Shown here: positions 36,535 through 47,730 of the stretch, in pieces | Numbering within the stretch: position 1 is the first letter of the stretch | Layout of the letters: each line of letters begins with the position of its first letter | NCBI GenBank assembly: GCA_023653785.1 | Contig: JAMKCH010084883.1 | Location: 24,222 to 88,221, forward strand | Source: Ophioderma brevispina | Lineage: Eukaryota; Echinodermata; Ophiuroidea; Amphilepidida; Ophiodermatidae | Direction of reading: 5' to 3' | Length of the DNA: 64,000 nt | Notes under the pieces: generated by a model | Database searches by the model: none | The model's input: only the letters and a program-made list of their open reading frames with translations | What the model was told of the DNA's origin: nothing | Made by a program: the position numbers and the translations under genes

Positions 36535-37074
36535 GGCAAACATCGCTGTGATCTAGATGAAATGGCCCCGGGCTTTATAAAACCAATCTATTTATTATAT
36601 TAGTGATTCTTAAGTACTTAAGGACTTTTCACATGATCAGTAAATGGTCTTGTTGGTTCTTGACTTTTTGGACCACTTGTTTATCCCTAAGACTGACATG
36701 TGCGGTAGTACAGTACAGTATAGGCACATTGCAAATGCATCATGGGAGGTGATTCAAAATAACCCCTGTATATGATTAGTTACTAGATACAAATCGAATG
36801 GCAATATCAGTGAGAATGTTAGTGTGCCAGCCCAATTGGGCATTCCTGACGGTTTTCAATCTAATATCAAGAAAAGCCATTTAAGCCACTATCAGCGTTT
36901 GTTCATTCCACATGTAACAAATCGCTTCCCCCTATTTTTTCATCAAAGTCCATTTTTTGCACTGTTGATTGGAACTTGGTGTAGTAAAGACCCCTGGTTA
37001 TGGCCGAAGCATAACATGTCGTATTTGTCAAGATAGTATGTATTTTTATTCTTTGTTTCATGTATACCTCGTAT

Positions 37075-37345
37075 TATCGCGCACTCGATTGGCCATAGCC
37101 TGGAGCGGGCTGACGTCACAGCGCGGTGAAAACAAAGGGAAGCCCAGGGAATTCCCGAATTGCGGTGAAAACAAACTAGCGCGTATGCCACTGGTGCGTG
37201 CAGCGCGCATCGAATTACGCACGTGGTTGCCATGGCCGGTGCCAAGCAGATTTTGTTTAACTCCACCGGATGTCCGCAATCCGGGCTATACGTGTCACTT
37301 GACCAGGTGTAATAAAACCGTTTGTACATGGCTGCCGTGACTAAC
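37075..37345. promoter_or_regulatory. CpG-rich segment with palindromic factor motifs
   Basis: In an AT-rich neighbourhood this 270-bp block contains ATTGG (inverted CCAAT) at 37088-37092, a perfect CRE TGACGTCA at 37111-37118, a perfect palindromic kappaB-type GGGAATTCCC at 37147-37156, an E-box CACGTG at 37220-37225, and two copies of 'gcggtgaaaacaaa' (37123-37136 and 37162-37175). It looks like a promoter or enhancer, but no adjoining first exon is identified, and it may instead be part of a repeat. The overlapping open frames on both strands (up to 128 codons) resemble no protein I know. Confidence 0.35.
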
Positions 37346-37949
37346 GCGCGAAAGTGGTCGAAAAATCAACTGCAATGTTCAGACTGAATTTGATATGTAT
37401 GAAATTTTAATTTTGTAGTAATGGTTATAAAAAAAGTATGTATAAGCATGAACGGGGTTCTTCGATAGTATGTTGGGTATGAACGTGTAAGCGTTCATAC
37501 CCAAAATACTATGAATAACCCTAATTATTTAACTAATAAAGTCGGGATCTGACTTTTTTAAGGCCCAGAAATAGTCTTAAATGGCATCTTCAAGACCGCT
37601 TTAAAATGCCTAAGTGTCTGTTTTTCACAAAAAAAGCAATATAAGGTGTTGATATGACCTAACACGAGACAAAATTGGCATTTTAAATTTGGAAAAAAAT
37701 GACTGATAGTGGCTTTAAAGTCAACTAATTGTCTGCTTTTATATACATTGTGTACAGCACTGCATTTTACCTCCTGTGTAAAAAACAACTTTTGATCTCG
37801 TTCTCAAAATAGGTTAATTTTCAAAACTATTAAATTTAAAAAAAAAGTATTTCGAAATTGCTTTCAATTGAGGATTACACAAAAAGCTGATTATCAGCTT
37901 TGAGGTCCTGAATTATGTAGGAATGTGTTTTCTTAGGAAAAGTGTTTTC

Positions 37950-38244
37950 TTAAGGGGGTGCTTGTTCCAATTTTGTCTATCATGTTATGTACTCGATATA
38001 AGAGCATGACACTTGTATACACTGACCACCAAACAAATTGTGGTTTTGATCCTAGATGCAATAATGCATAGTGCAACACCCTGTTCACTTCTTGATGGTT
38101 AACCATTAAAACGGCATATTCTGTCAGTATCTCGGGAACAGAATAGATTTGAAAGCCGAAATTTTAGGACGACAATAAGATATCAAAATTGAAACTACTT
38201 CAGGTAAATCGGGTCCCGAAGAAGATTGGAACATGCACCTTTAA
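37950..38244 (+). mobile_element. MITE family C copy
   Basis: Opens 'ttaagggggtgcttgttcc' and closes 'ggaacatgcacctttaa'. The internal phrases 'gtactcgatataagagc', 'atttgaaagccgaaatttta' and 'aactacttcaggtaaatcgg' correspond to those at 12247-12558. More diverged than the other copies. Confidence 0.7.
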
Positions 38245-38435
38245 AATGGGTGATCACAAATGCACTCCGAACCACCATAGTACAACTCCTTGAAATTTCC
38301 AGTGAAACTAGTGCCTTCAGAAAAGGACCATACCACAAGCCGTGGGTCGTTCAAATGTCCTATGCATTGAGCAACGAGATAAACATTCTGGTACAAAAAG
38401 GTTGTTAGTACAAAGCCGAATTCCAAACCAGGATG

Positions 38436-38680
38436 TTTTTGTGTCGTCTGCAAGAATTGCCAGTGCAGAAGGCACATAGGAATAACTCTGGTCGTATGTC
38501 TGTGTGGGTGTCTGTGGTCAAAATGTTAACCCTGAATATATTGCATGCCGTATGAGTTCCGTAAGGGCTACGATGATGTAACTTGGTGGAAAGGTGGGGT
38601 GACATTTTGGTGACCTTTGCCCCCATTCACAAACAGTGACGGCAGATGACGCTAGCGGTCCGAGGACCGCGATGTATTTT
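38436..38680 (+). repeat. Repeat family B copy
   Basis: Begins 'tttttgtgtcgtctgc' and ends 'cggcagatgacgctagcggt' followed by 'ccgaggaccgcgatgtatttt'. Contains 'ggtcaaaatgttaaccctga' and one module of family D ('gagttccgtaagggctacga'). Confidence 0.6.
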
Positions 38681-39384
38681 ATTTCATGTTAATGGTCAAG
38701 TGTTAGCAGTGAAAATTACTCAAATGAGAGAATAATTACTTGCATATGTTATTCCAAGTACAGAAACACTCAAGTATCCAATTGCAGCATTCTGCTTATA
38801 GATTAGATTCAGTGTCAATTTTAAAGAGTTCATCGTTCCGACAAGTTAAGACCTGCTTTGCACTGTTTTTGCCGTAGTGGGAAAATACCATTATACTGCT
38901 TTTAAGCTTAATCACCCTTTCAAAGAAGGTTATTTGCTAAATAATGACTCATGTCATTATTGCTTAATTGGTCATTAAAACAATAATTGCTAACCAGCCA
39001 TTTGGTTTCCAAGCAGGTAGTTGCTTTCAAATGTTGAGTTTTAAGTGTTTTGTTCGCTATCTGCTATTAAAAAAGAAGGTACATTTCTTTTGAGTGGAGA
39101 ATATTTAGCACATGGATAGGCTTATGTATGCGATGTCAAATTGGTACCAATCATGTTACAATTTTTTAACTATAGTTCTAATACTTCCTCTGACACGTTC
39201 AGTCAGCCGAGTATAATTAAAGGTGGAACGAGAGATTTTGAGGCACCCAAATATTGTCGTGAGAGTAATTTCATGTAGAATAGACACTCAGTAGATTTCT
39301 TACTTTGTATTTTACTACAGAAATGTCTTAAAAGAGAGAAAAAGGGCGATTTTTGATTTGCTTATATTTCAATGTAAAACATCT

Positions 39385-39540
39385 ACTTATTTGCTCCTAT
39401 ATGAAATTAGAATTTCATTTTTTGTACCAAAGAAATATTTCTCAGCTTGATCTTTTCAGATGGGGATATTTTTTGATGAAAAGCTTTACATCAGGGCAAA
39501 ATTCAGTACTTTCGATTTTTTAGGGACGCCTGATATGTGA
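39385..39540 (-). repeat. Dispersed repeat family F, reverse copy
   Basis: Reverse complement partner of 34443-34606. A 'ttaaaggtggaacgag' phrase at 39228 may be its outer end and resembles the TTAAAGGTG starts of other TTAA-bounded elements in this window. Confidence 0.55.
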
Positions 39541-40579
39541 AATCTCTGTTGCAGTTTTAATAGCTTTTCCTTCATGTCTCTTTTTGCATCCAGGTTGAGA
39601 GTAAATATCACATAATCCAAGGTTGTATTTTGTATAATGCTATGCATTCATAAGCCACATCTAACAATGATTTAGCAGAGACAAGCAAATAGCGGTTATT
39701 CAACAAATCTATAAATCCTTGAGTTGACTTGGCTTTTCAAAGTATTATGCATGTACATGTAGTGTTATGCAACACACAACCTTGATTGTGTGGAATTTAA
39801 TGCCAACCAGCTAGGATCCCAAAAGAGAGAATTGGAAATATAATTTGTTCCCACAAAATGTGGGAAAGACCACATGGAACCCATCTGTCTGTCTGTGCCT
39901 GTCAGTATGTCTGTCTGTCTCTGCTAACTGAGGTATACTTATGTGACCCCAACAGGGTGCTCAACTATTTTTTCAGGTAGGGGTGTGTGGCCTGAACATG
40001 GGGACTTGGGAACTAATTTTGTCTCAAATTAGGGCCTTAGGAACTGAACTTTTTTGGAATTTTGCAGGCTTTGGAACTGAAATTGCCTAAAATTTAGCTT
40101 CTGAGGCAAAAATTCTCCTAAAGGGACCCTTAAGAACTTAATTTTGCTTCAACTGGGACCCTTAAGAACTGCTGGAGAGGCACAAAATGGGGGTCTTAAG
40201 GGCCGCATGTACCTATACCTCTTTCCTATGACAGGGCGCCCTAAATTAATGTTGCCATTGGTTAAATACATAATCACAAACTCAATTTCAAGAGGTAATC
40301 ATATATACATATGGCAGAGGACAAGCCACCCCTAGGGTCTTCACTTCAGAGTATAGAATTTGCTGTATCTTCGGTGCCGGGGGAGGGGTAAAATCCCCTA
40401 TTTTTTTCTTTCCCCCTCCCCCAGTTGGCCCCCTCCCCCAGCCAGAAAAAAATGAGATTTTTGACAAAAATCAGCAATTTGGGGCCCAAATCGCCAAATT
40501 TGGGCAAATATCGGCAATTGGCCAAAATTTATGGAAGTTTTGCCCCCCCAAAAAAAAATTCACTTTCAAAAAAATTAAA

Positions 40580-40672
40580 AAAATTAACCCCCCCCCCCCA
40601 CCAGAATTTCACATTTCCCCCACCAGAATTTCACTTTTCCCCCACCAGAATTTCACTTTTCCCCCAGAAAAT
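40580..40672 (+). repeat. 22-bp minisatellite, CCAGAATTTCACTTTTCCCC
   Basis: Three to four tandem copies of 'ccagaatttcacttttcccc' plus 'ca', preceded by a C homopolymer and followed by 'agaaaatgaag'. The surroundings (40380-40450) are also C-rich. No coding content. Confidence 0.75.
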
Positions 40673-40689
40673 GAAGTCTGGTGCCGCCA

Positions 40690-41477
<788 letters not shown>

Positions 41478-41607
41478 TAAGTTTCCCGTTTCATGATTCT
41501 GGTGTCTATTAGTGTAAGATTTTTGTTTACTCTTTGCAATTGAATGTTCATTTTCTCTCTGAGAAGTAAAATGACAGGACAAACGGGGGTCTAAAACATG
41601 GGGAGGC

Positions 41608-41894
41608 TTAGGCATAAAAAAAAAATTGTTTGGCGTAGCGTAAGAAAAAATAAGGGTCGGGTTTTTTTAAAATAAAAAACATGAAAGTCTTCTTTTTTTC
41701 CAAATCGAAAAAACATTCACATTTTAACATTGATGCTTTGTTCCACAAGTCCTCAAGTTTATAAGAAAAAAAAACGTCACTGGTGGAAAAAATATTGGGT
41801 CGGTTGGAAGGGGTTTTTTTTGGAGAAATTAAAAAAAAATGGCAGGTTTTTCGAGGGTCGGTCGGGTTACGCCAAGCAATATTTTTATGCCTTA
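41608..41894. mobile_element. MITE in DDX3 intron
   Basis: 'aggcataaaaaaaaaattgt' followed by 'ttggcgta' at the left is inverted at the right as 'tacgccaagcaatattttta' followed by 'tgcctta'. About 285 bp, with T- and A-rich interior and no transposase. Confidence 0.7.
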
Positions 41895-41956
41895 TGTAAA
41901 ATATGCATTTCTTAAATGGTTGGATACTGATGGTGTTCATGTTCCGTATTCTTTAG

Positions 41957-42100
<144 letters not shown>

Positions 42101-42340
42101 TAATATGAGACATGTTTAGTGATCATAACCAAAACTATGTTCTTTTCAGTAATTGTGTCGTTGATTTGGTTGCAAGATATGAAAGCATGTCAGCTTTGTC
42201 AACTCCCTCACCATTTTTAATGCACAGCAACACATGGCTATTGTCCATGTTTGTTTATACCAAAAATTTATCAGCTGGTAAATATATTTCTGCTAATCAT
42301 CAAGTCCATCCTTCAGTGATGCCAAAGTGATAATAATAAT

Positions 42341-42688
42341 TTAAAGGTGCTTGTTCAGATTTATGAATATTGTGTTCCCTACTTGATATGAGAGCCCGAC
42401 ACTTGCACATATGCCCCATCAAGTACCGTGGGAAACAAACTTGCAGTTTTGATGGTAGAAGCATTAATGCATACTGCAAAGACCTATTCAACATCATGCT
42501 AATATTGATGGTTAACCTAATATTAATTTGGCAGTTTTTTGTTCATATCTTGGGAATGAAATGGATTTGGGGGCTCAAATTTCAGGACGACAATGAGAAA
42601 AATATGGCCTTTCATCTGATATCAAAATCGATACTACTTCCGGGTAAATCAGGAGAGTCCCAAAGACGATCGGAACACATACCTCTAA
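42341..42688 (+). mobile_element. MITE family C copy in DDX3 intron
   Basis: Starts TTAAAGGTGCTTGTTC and ends 'cggaacacatacctctaa'. Carries 'ctacttgatatgagagcc', 'accgtgggaaacaaac' and 'atactacttccgggtaaatc'. Same orientation as the DDX3 gene. Confidence 0.75.
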
Positions 42689-42914
42689 GTATTTTTAAAT
42701 GCGCGACATATCCCAGTAAACATGCTCATGGCACTGTGCGGCTGCCATAATAGGTCCTTCATTCAAATTGACACCCTAAACTGTAAATTATGCTCTCCTG
42801 TGTAGTTGCCCTTTTAGCAGTATCGTTATACCATCCAGACTTCAAGTGGTTTGTGGTTGATTTAATACCGTGAATATTCCAAATCGGTTAACCCTATATA
42901 TTATGCACCTACAG

Positions 42915-43071
42915 GTCTGGCAACGTCCTTCTTCAATGACAAGAACCGCAATATCGCCCGGGACTTGGCTGAGCTGATGATGGAGAACAAGATGGAACTG
43001 CCTTCTTGGCTAGAATCAATGGCTTTCGAGGCGAAACAACTGGGAGGCACCAGCCGTCGCGGTCGCAACAG
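42915..43071 (+). CDS. DDX3: DDX3/PL10 helicase, exon after motif VI
   Basis: Bounded by 'ctacag' and GTCAGT, 157 nt. It encodes [20 protein letters not shown], then [20 protein letters not shown] and a basic tail ending SRRGRN plus two bases of the next codon. The LATSFFN and PSWLE stretches are hallmarks of the DDX3 C-terminal extension of the second RecA domain. The exit phase (AG|) makes an arginine codon with the G that begins either of the two terminal exons. Confidence 0.96.
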
Positions 43072-43250
43072 GTCAGTAAATTAAATTCTAAAAATTAAGA
43101 TTTATCTGAGAGGATTATGAATTGGGTTGAAATGTTTAACAGTTAGGATTGCTTTTGAAGTACCAGGACAAATGTTGTTTTGAAGATAACTAGTGCAAAT
43201 CTGATGTATTTTTTCTTTTTGCAGGAGGGGGGATTTTTGATTAATTATAT

Positions 43251-43508
43251 ATTTTATCCCCTTGGCTTAAAAGCCATGGGGATTTTGTGATAGCAGATTA
43301 ATTCTGTGTGTTTGTATGTATGTCCGTGTTCCCCTTAGGTTGGCTGCTTTACTGCTCATTCTTGGATGCATTGTCTTTTTGACTTCATACTTGGTCACAA
43401 GGAGCACTTGACAAACTCAATATGACCTTTGACCTCAGTTTTGCCTTCATACTTGGTCACACAAAAGCCATGGGGATTTGCAAGTTTCAACTTGCAGTTT
43501 TTTTTTCT
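43251..43508 (+). mobile_element. Repeat family A copy in DDX3 intron
   Basis: Begins 'ttttatccccttggcttaaa' and ends 'gccatggggatttgcaagtt' then 'tcaacttgcagtttttttt'. The middle has 'tatgacctttgacctcagtt'. Lies in the intron upstream of the terminal exons. Confidence 0.6.
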
Positions 43509-44082
43509 TGTTTTTATTGTTAAATTTTGGTAATTATTCTTTTCTTTGGACTCTTTACCAATCTATCAGAGGGAGTTGATGGGAACCCATCCATCCACCT
43601 CCTACAGTCATTAATGGATATTTATGAAATTCGCACCTTTAGGTCAAAGGTCATCCAGGGGTCAATGTTAAAAAATGTCTTAAAATTCTTCTTGCACGTG
43701 ACTGGACATTCTCCAAAGTTGCTCAGAATTGGCTTTGATGAGTGGGTTTTGTGAAGTGTTTAGGGATGTGAGGACAGTGGTTGTGTAGGAGTCACTATAG
43801 GTCCATTGTCAAAAAATGATTTAAAAGTGCCTCTACTTGCACAGAGTGTTAATAAGGCAGGCATTAAAATAGTTACTCAATGATCCCAAAGGAGTGGGTT
43901 GTATGAGTTAGATGAGGTCAAAGGTCATCATGGGGTCATTCAAGATCTTTGCAGGAAAATGCTGACAACCTTGCATCTTGCACAGAAATGGCTGGGTAGT
44001 CATCAAACCTGCTCGGAGTTTGTTTTGTATTGGGCTCATTGTGTGAAAATAGCTACTAACAGCCTACACAGAAATAAACAGG

Positions 44083-45010
44083 AGATAGCACACACTGTAA
44101 CACATCTCAAGTACAAATAGGTGTGAGTGATTAAAATGCTGGACAGCGACAGGAACCCTAAACGTGATTCTAAGTGCCGCAAGTGGTGCCTAAGGAGAGG
44201 GGGCCAAAAACAAAGTTGGTACAGGGGTCAATTTTTAAATTAATCCAATCATGTGAAAAGCACACCATGATATGTGTCTAATCATAAGGATTCCGGAAAG
44301 TATAGTTTGTAATATGTACAGCATAAAGTTTCAGAGTTATAGCTAAAAACAGCAAAACTCAAAAAAGGTTAATTCAGTTTGTACAGGGGTTCAAATTTTA
44401 AAAATTTGCTCGATTTGGTAAAAAATGGTTGCCCAAATATGGGATGGAACTCATAGGATAAAATTAAAGAATAGTTTTTGGGTGGTGTCTCAAAATGCTT
44501 GCTAAGAAAGTAGGGGGGTAACAAGCTCAAGCCCATTGAATGCAATGGACGTTGACCTTCTGTTCCCCTACATCAGCGAAAATAAGAATTTGAAGACAGT
44601 CAAACTATCCTTATTTTAATCATATTAAAACTCCACCAATTAATTGCACCCATTTTATCCAAATCGGGGCAACTTTAAAATTGACCCCTGTACAAACTGA
44701 CTTGGACCATTATTATTGATTTTTGCGTTTTAGCCTATAATCTGAAACTTTAGGCTCTGTAAAATATTTACAACTATACCTTTTCTGAATCCTTATGGTT
44801 AGGACACTAAACAAGGTTGTGCTTTTTCAAACATGATTGGATCAATTTAAAAATTTGACCCCGTACAAACTTTGTTTTGGCCCCCTCTCCTAGAGGCACC
44901 ACTTGCAGGCAACTCTTAAGAATCGCGTTTCATGGGTTCCGGTCAGTCTGTCAACATATTAATCACTCAAACCTTTTGTCTTGAGATGTGTTACAAATTG
45001 TGTGCTAGCT
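44083..45010. mobile_element. Foldback element in DDX3 intron
   Basis: Arms of about 330-355 nt (44083-44415 and 44655-45010) are inverted copies. Examples: 'gtaacacatctcaagtacaa' against 'ttgtcttgagatgtgttac', 'agtgattaaaatg' against 'catattaatcact', 'ggaaccctaaacgtgattct' against 'agaatcgcgtttcatgggtt', and 'gtttgtacaggggttcaaat' against 'aattgacccctgtacaaact'. The loop region contains no recognisable frame. In the pre-mRNA this would form a long double-stranded hairpin. Confidence 0.85.
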
Positions 45011-45578
45011 CCAGGGCTAAAAGAAAATGTAAACAAGTATCAAAGAGGATCACCAACTTAGGCCAATACTTGTAAAGGGTAGGATTTTTACACTGCCATA
45101 TTGTTTCGGGTGTTTTTTTAACGATCAAATTGTTTAGGGTACTTGTGGAACCCCCATGGTCTCGCAGGATATCCTCTTATCAATTACCAGTGACCCCCCC
45201 CCCCCTCAAGGATAAGAAGTTAATTCATCTGGGATCATTTGAGGTCATTCATGAAAATACTAACAATTTCTTCTGCCAGAGAAATCAAGTATTAAGAATG
45301 ATTCCCGAGGAGAAGATTATGTGGGGTGTTCAAGGAGGAGAGGTCAAATGTCATTTTGGAGTCATTTGAAATGGATGAGCTTTCACAAGACGTAAATTAA
45401 AATAATTTAGAATGGGTTCATCTTAAAGGGTACACAAAAAAATTGTTCAGGTAATCTTGGGATCACTCAGCTGTTAAAAAAGTAAAATTAACTCTATAGA
45501 CATAATTTTGGTTTGTATTTCAATAACAAAATTACTCAAAGCTTATCAAAGAGTGTTTACAACATTGCCTGGAATAAC

Positions 45579-46144
45579 TTAAAGCAATAAAGCACAAAGC
45601 ACATTTTTTTGAAGAGCGCCCCAATTTTCAAAATATTTTGAGATTTTTGCACAGTTGCATTGGTAATTGGCTAATAAACTATACCCGTGGTATAATGGTA
45701 GAGCTAAAAAATGTCTGTGTCGCAAAAGAAGGAATTTTGTCGTTAGAATAATTAATATCGGAGATCTCTGATAATAATTCAATGGCTGCTGGAAATGTCT
45801 TTCTTTGTGAAATAGCCGGGAAATGTTGCCATGTATGTCTACGCTCATCCATTAGTTGTTCCGTCGGTTCAGGAAGGGGACAAGTTAAAGGTCGTCATTT
45901 ACGCGAGGTTGCACTATTTCATCATGGACGGTCAAAAATTTGGAGTTTCCAGCTCTGCCATTAAATTACAATCGGGAATCCCAATTCTAATTACAAAATC
46001 GCTTCTTTCATGACAAATGCGCATTTTGGAGCATTGTAATTTGCAGGTGTAGTTTACTAGACAATTATTAGCACAAATGTGCAAAAATCTCAAATTTTGA
46101 AAATTAAGGGCGCTCTTCAAAAAAATGTGCCATTATGGCTTTAA
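45579..46144. mobile_element. TTAA-bounded element with ~130-bp TIRs in DDX3 intron
   Basis: The left end 'ttaaagcaataaagcacaaa' followed by 'gcacatttttttgaagagcg' is inverted at the right end ('cgctcttcaaaaaaatgtgc' followed by 'cattatggctttaa'). Similarity runs inward through 'gagatttttgcaca' to 'aaactatacc'/'ggtgtagttt'. TTAA sits at both edges. Short open frames in the middle match nothing known. Confidence 0.85.
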
Positions 46145-46337
46145 GTATGAACAGTGAAAAACAAAGTGGTTAACCATTCTATTTGCAGCGGTTGCTGTAT
46201 GAATCGCTCTGCACCATTGGTGATCTAGTTAACTATCTTAGGTGGAAATGCATGCTTCCACAGTGAAATGTTGTTTGAGTTGCTATACGCACATGTAATC
46301 CATCGTAAAGTCCACTTTTCTCTTTCATCCCTCGTAG

Positions 46338-46485
46338 GTTCCGCGGCGGTTTTGGCTCCCGTGATTATCGCCAGCAGAACCGCCAGCAAGGGTCGGCACT
46401 CCAGGGTCAAGCGCCCCCCGCCTTCCCCTACAGCATCCCCATGTACACTCCCCAGTATGGTGGGACCTATGGAGGGAGTTACTAA
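46338..46485 (+). CDS. DDX3: DDX3/PL10 helicase, proximal alternative terminal exon (4a)
   Basis: Follows 'cctcgtag'. With the arginine codon shared with 42915-43071 it reads RFRGGFGSRDYRQQNRQQGS, then a Gln/Pro/Tyr/Gly-rich tail ending PQYGGTYGGSY and TAA at 46483-46485. It is a diverged tandem duplicate of the exon at 47364: both start with an arginine junction and GGFGSRDYRQQ and contain PQY and GGSY. This one stops before the DWWG tail found in the distal exon and in family members. It stays open over all 48 codons, which argues for use as an alternative C-terminus and against decay. An AATAAA at 46936-46941 could serve a transcript ending here. Confidence 0.85.
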
Positions 46486-47363
46486 AAGAAGAAATGATTA
46501 GCAGTAGGAAAAAGGTTTTATGGGATGAAGAAGGAAAGGGGTGATCAAAATATCAATAGAAGTTTTAAATATTTGAAATCAATCAGGGCCTAGAGACATT
46601 GCAGGATAAGGAGCGAAACAGATTTCCAGGTCTTGACAAAGTAAAAAAGTGGCAAAAAAACGGTGGTTTCAGTATCAGAGTAAAAAATGTTGGTAAATTT
46701 TGCATATCACTTTACTGAAGGCTGGTGACCCTGTTTGGTCTAATTGGTTTGTTCATTGGCCCACTAAGGTGTAGCAAGATTATATAATTTAGGTTGACCA
46801 TATTAGGTGATAACTGGCTCGATATTGAATGGCTACAAGGTGAAACTAGAATATTTTGCACAAGCTTAGATCAAATAGCCCATATATTTCTATCTGGTAT
46901 CAACAAAAAATGTATCAAGTGAATAGAGGTGGCTCAATAAAAAACAATTTGGAATGGTTCTAAAAAGGTTTCCAGGGAATTTCAAAATTATCAAATGAAA
47001 CTAGTTTAGATCTGCTATTAAAGTTGTAATCAAAAGAAAAATCTTTCATTTTTGGACCAGTTTCAGAATTGCTACTATTGGCATACAGGAACTTTTGGGC
47101 ATAAATTTGACCTTTTCAAGAAAATTTGGATTTTTTATTCGGGGCCTCTGGAAATCTGTGGTAAATCCTTGAAATAGCCTGTACATGGTATAGAAACACA
47201 AACAATCTTTAAAATATCAGAAGTTTTAGATTTTATTGGTGGAAATCCATTTTGATATTTTGAACTACTCCCATTCAGAGAGCTCACCACACCATGAAAC
47301 ATTGATTTCTTTCCAAAAAAAAGAAGAAAAAAAGTCAATTCGTTTCATTCCTCCCTCTCGCAG
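46486..47363. other. 3' UTR of exon 4a form / intron before exon 4b
   Basis: AT-rich, no repeat recognised. It would be 3' UTR in a transcript ending after exon 4a, and intron in a transcript that uses exon 4b. It contains the AATAAA at 46936 and ends in a pyrimidine-rich acceptor 'cctccctctcgcag'. Confidence 0.5.
46936..46941 (+). terminator. Polyadenylation signal candidate for exon 4a form
   Basis: AATAAA, 450 bp after the exon 4a stop and before the acceptor of exon 4b. Position fits a transcript that ends after exon 4a, but AT-rich sequence gives such hexamers by chance. Confidence 0.35.
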
Positions 47364-47556
47364 GTACCAAGGCGGTTTTGGCTCGCGTGATTACCGTCAA
47401 CAGCAACACCGCCCGCGCGGCGGATTCCAGGGCCACGCACCTAACGTGCCCGCATACGGCTTCCCAACACCGCAGTACAACCCAGGATATGGAGGAAGCT
47501 TTGGCGGTAGTTACCAACAGGCTGGCAGTGGTCAGGACTGGTGGGGAAGCAGCTAG
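47364..47556 (+). CDS. DDX3: DDX3/PL10 helicase, distal terminal exon (4b) with DWWG tail
   Basis: Follows 'ctcgcag'. With the shared arginine codon it reads RYQGGFGSRDYRQQQHRPRG, continues with a Gly/Pro/Tyr/Gln-rich low-complexity tail and ends SGQDWWGSS with TAG at 47554-47556. The DWWG tail at the very end is conserved across DDX3/PL10/Belle proteins, so this is the canonical C-terminus. The entry phase equals that of exon 4a, so the two exons can replace each other without shifting frame. The low-complexity Arg/Gly tail is expected to support RNA binding and condensate behaviour, as known for the family. Confidence 0.95.
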
Positions 47557-47730
47557 GTCCATGCATCACCTTTTCTTCACATACCATAGGTAACCTTTGA
47601 CCTCAAACTTCAAACGGTCAAAACGAAAATGTTATGAACGAGCATTGCTTAAATTTTTTGTGTTCTAGTGTTAGTTGCTGCCCCCATGTAGATTAAGGTT
47701 TGTGAAATAAAACAGTTTATTGGGTTTTCC
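47557..47730 (+). other. DDX3: DDX3 3' UTR, shortest form
   Basis: From the TAG to just past the first AATAAA. It includes 'taacctttgacctcaaactt' and a G/T-poor stretch. The true 3' end could be much further downstream. Confidence 0.6.
47706..47711 (+). terminator. Polyadenylation signal candidate for exon 4b form
   Basis: AATAAA in 'gtgaaataaaacagtttatt', 150 bp after the distal stop, followed by T/G-rich sequence. It is the first canonical signal after the stop codon. Confidence 0.6.

Noticed and set aside
36943..37340. Overlapping open frames of 128 and 123 codons on opposite strands
   Set aside because: Both arise from the CpG-rich block with few stops; neither shows a recognisable domain, and they overlap each other almost completely.
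45684..45712. A-box-like 'gtggtataatggtagagc'
   Set aside because: No B box or acceptor stem follows at tRNA spacing; it lies inside the TTAA element at 45579-46144.
47335..47562. Minus-strand frame over the last DDX3 exon
   Set aside because: Shadow of the GC-rich coding exon on the + strand, which has clear homology and splice sites.
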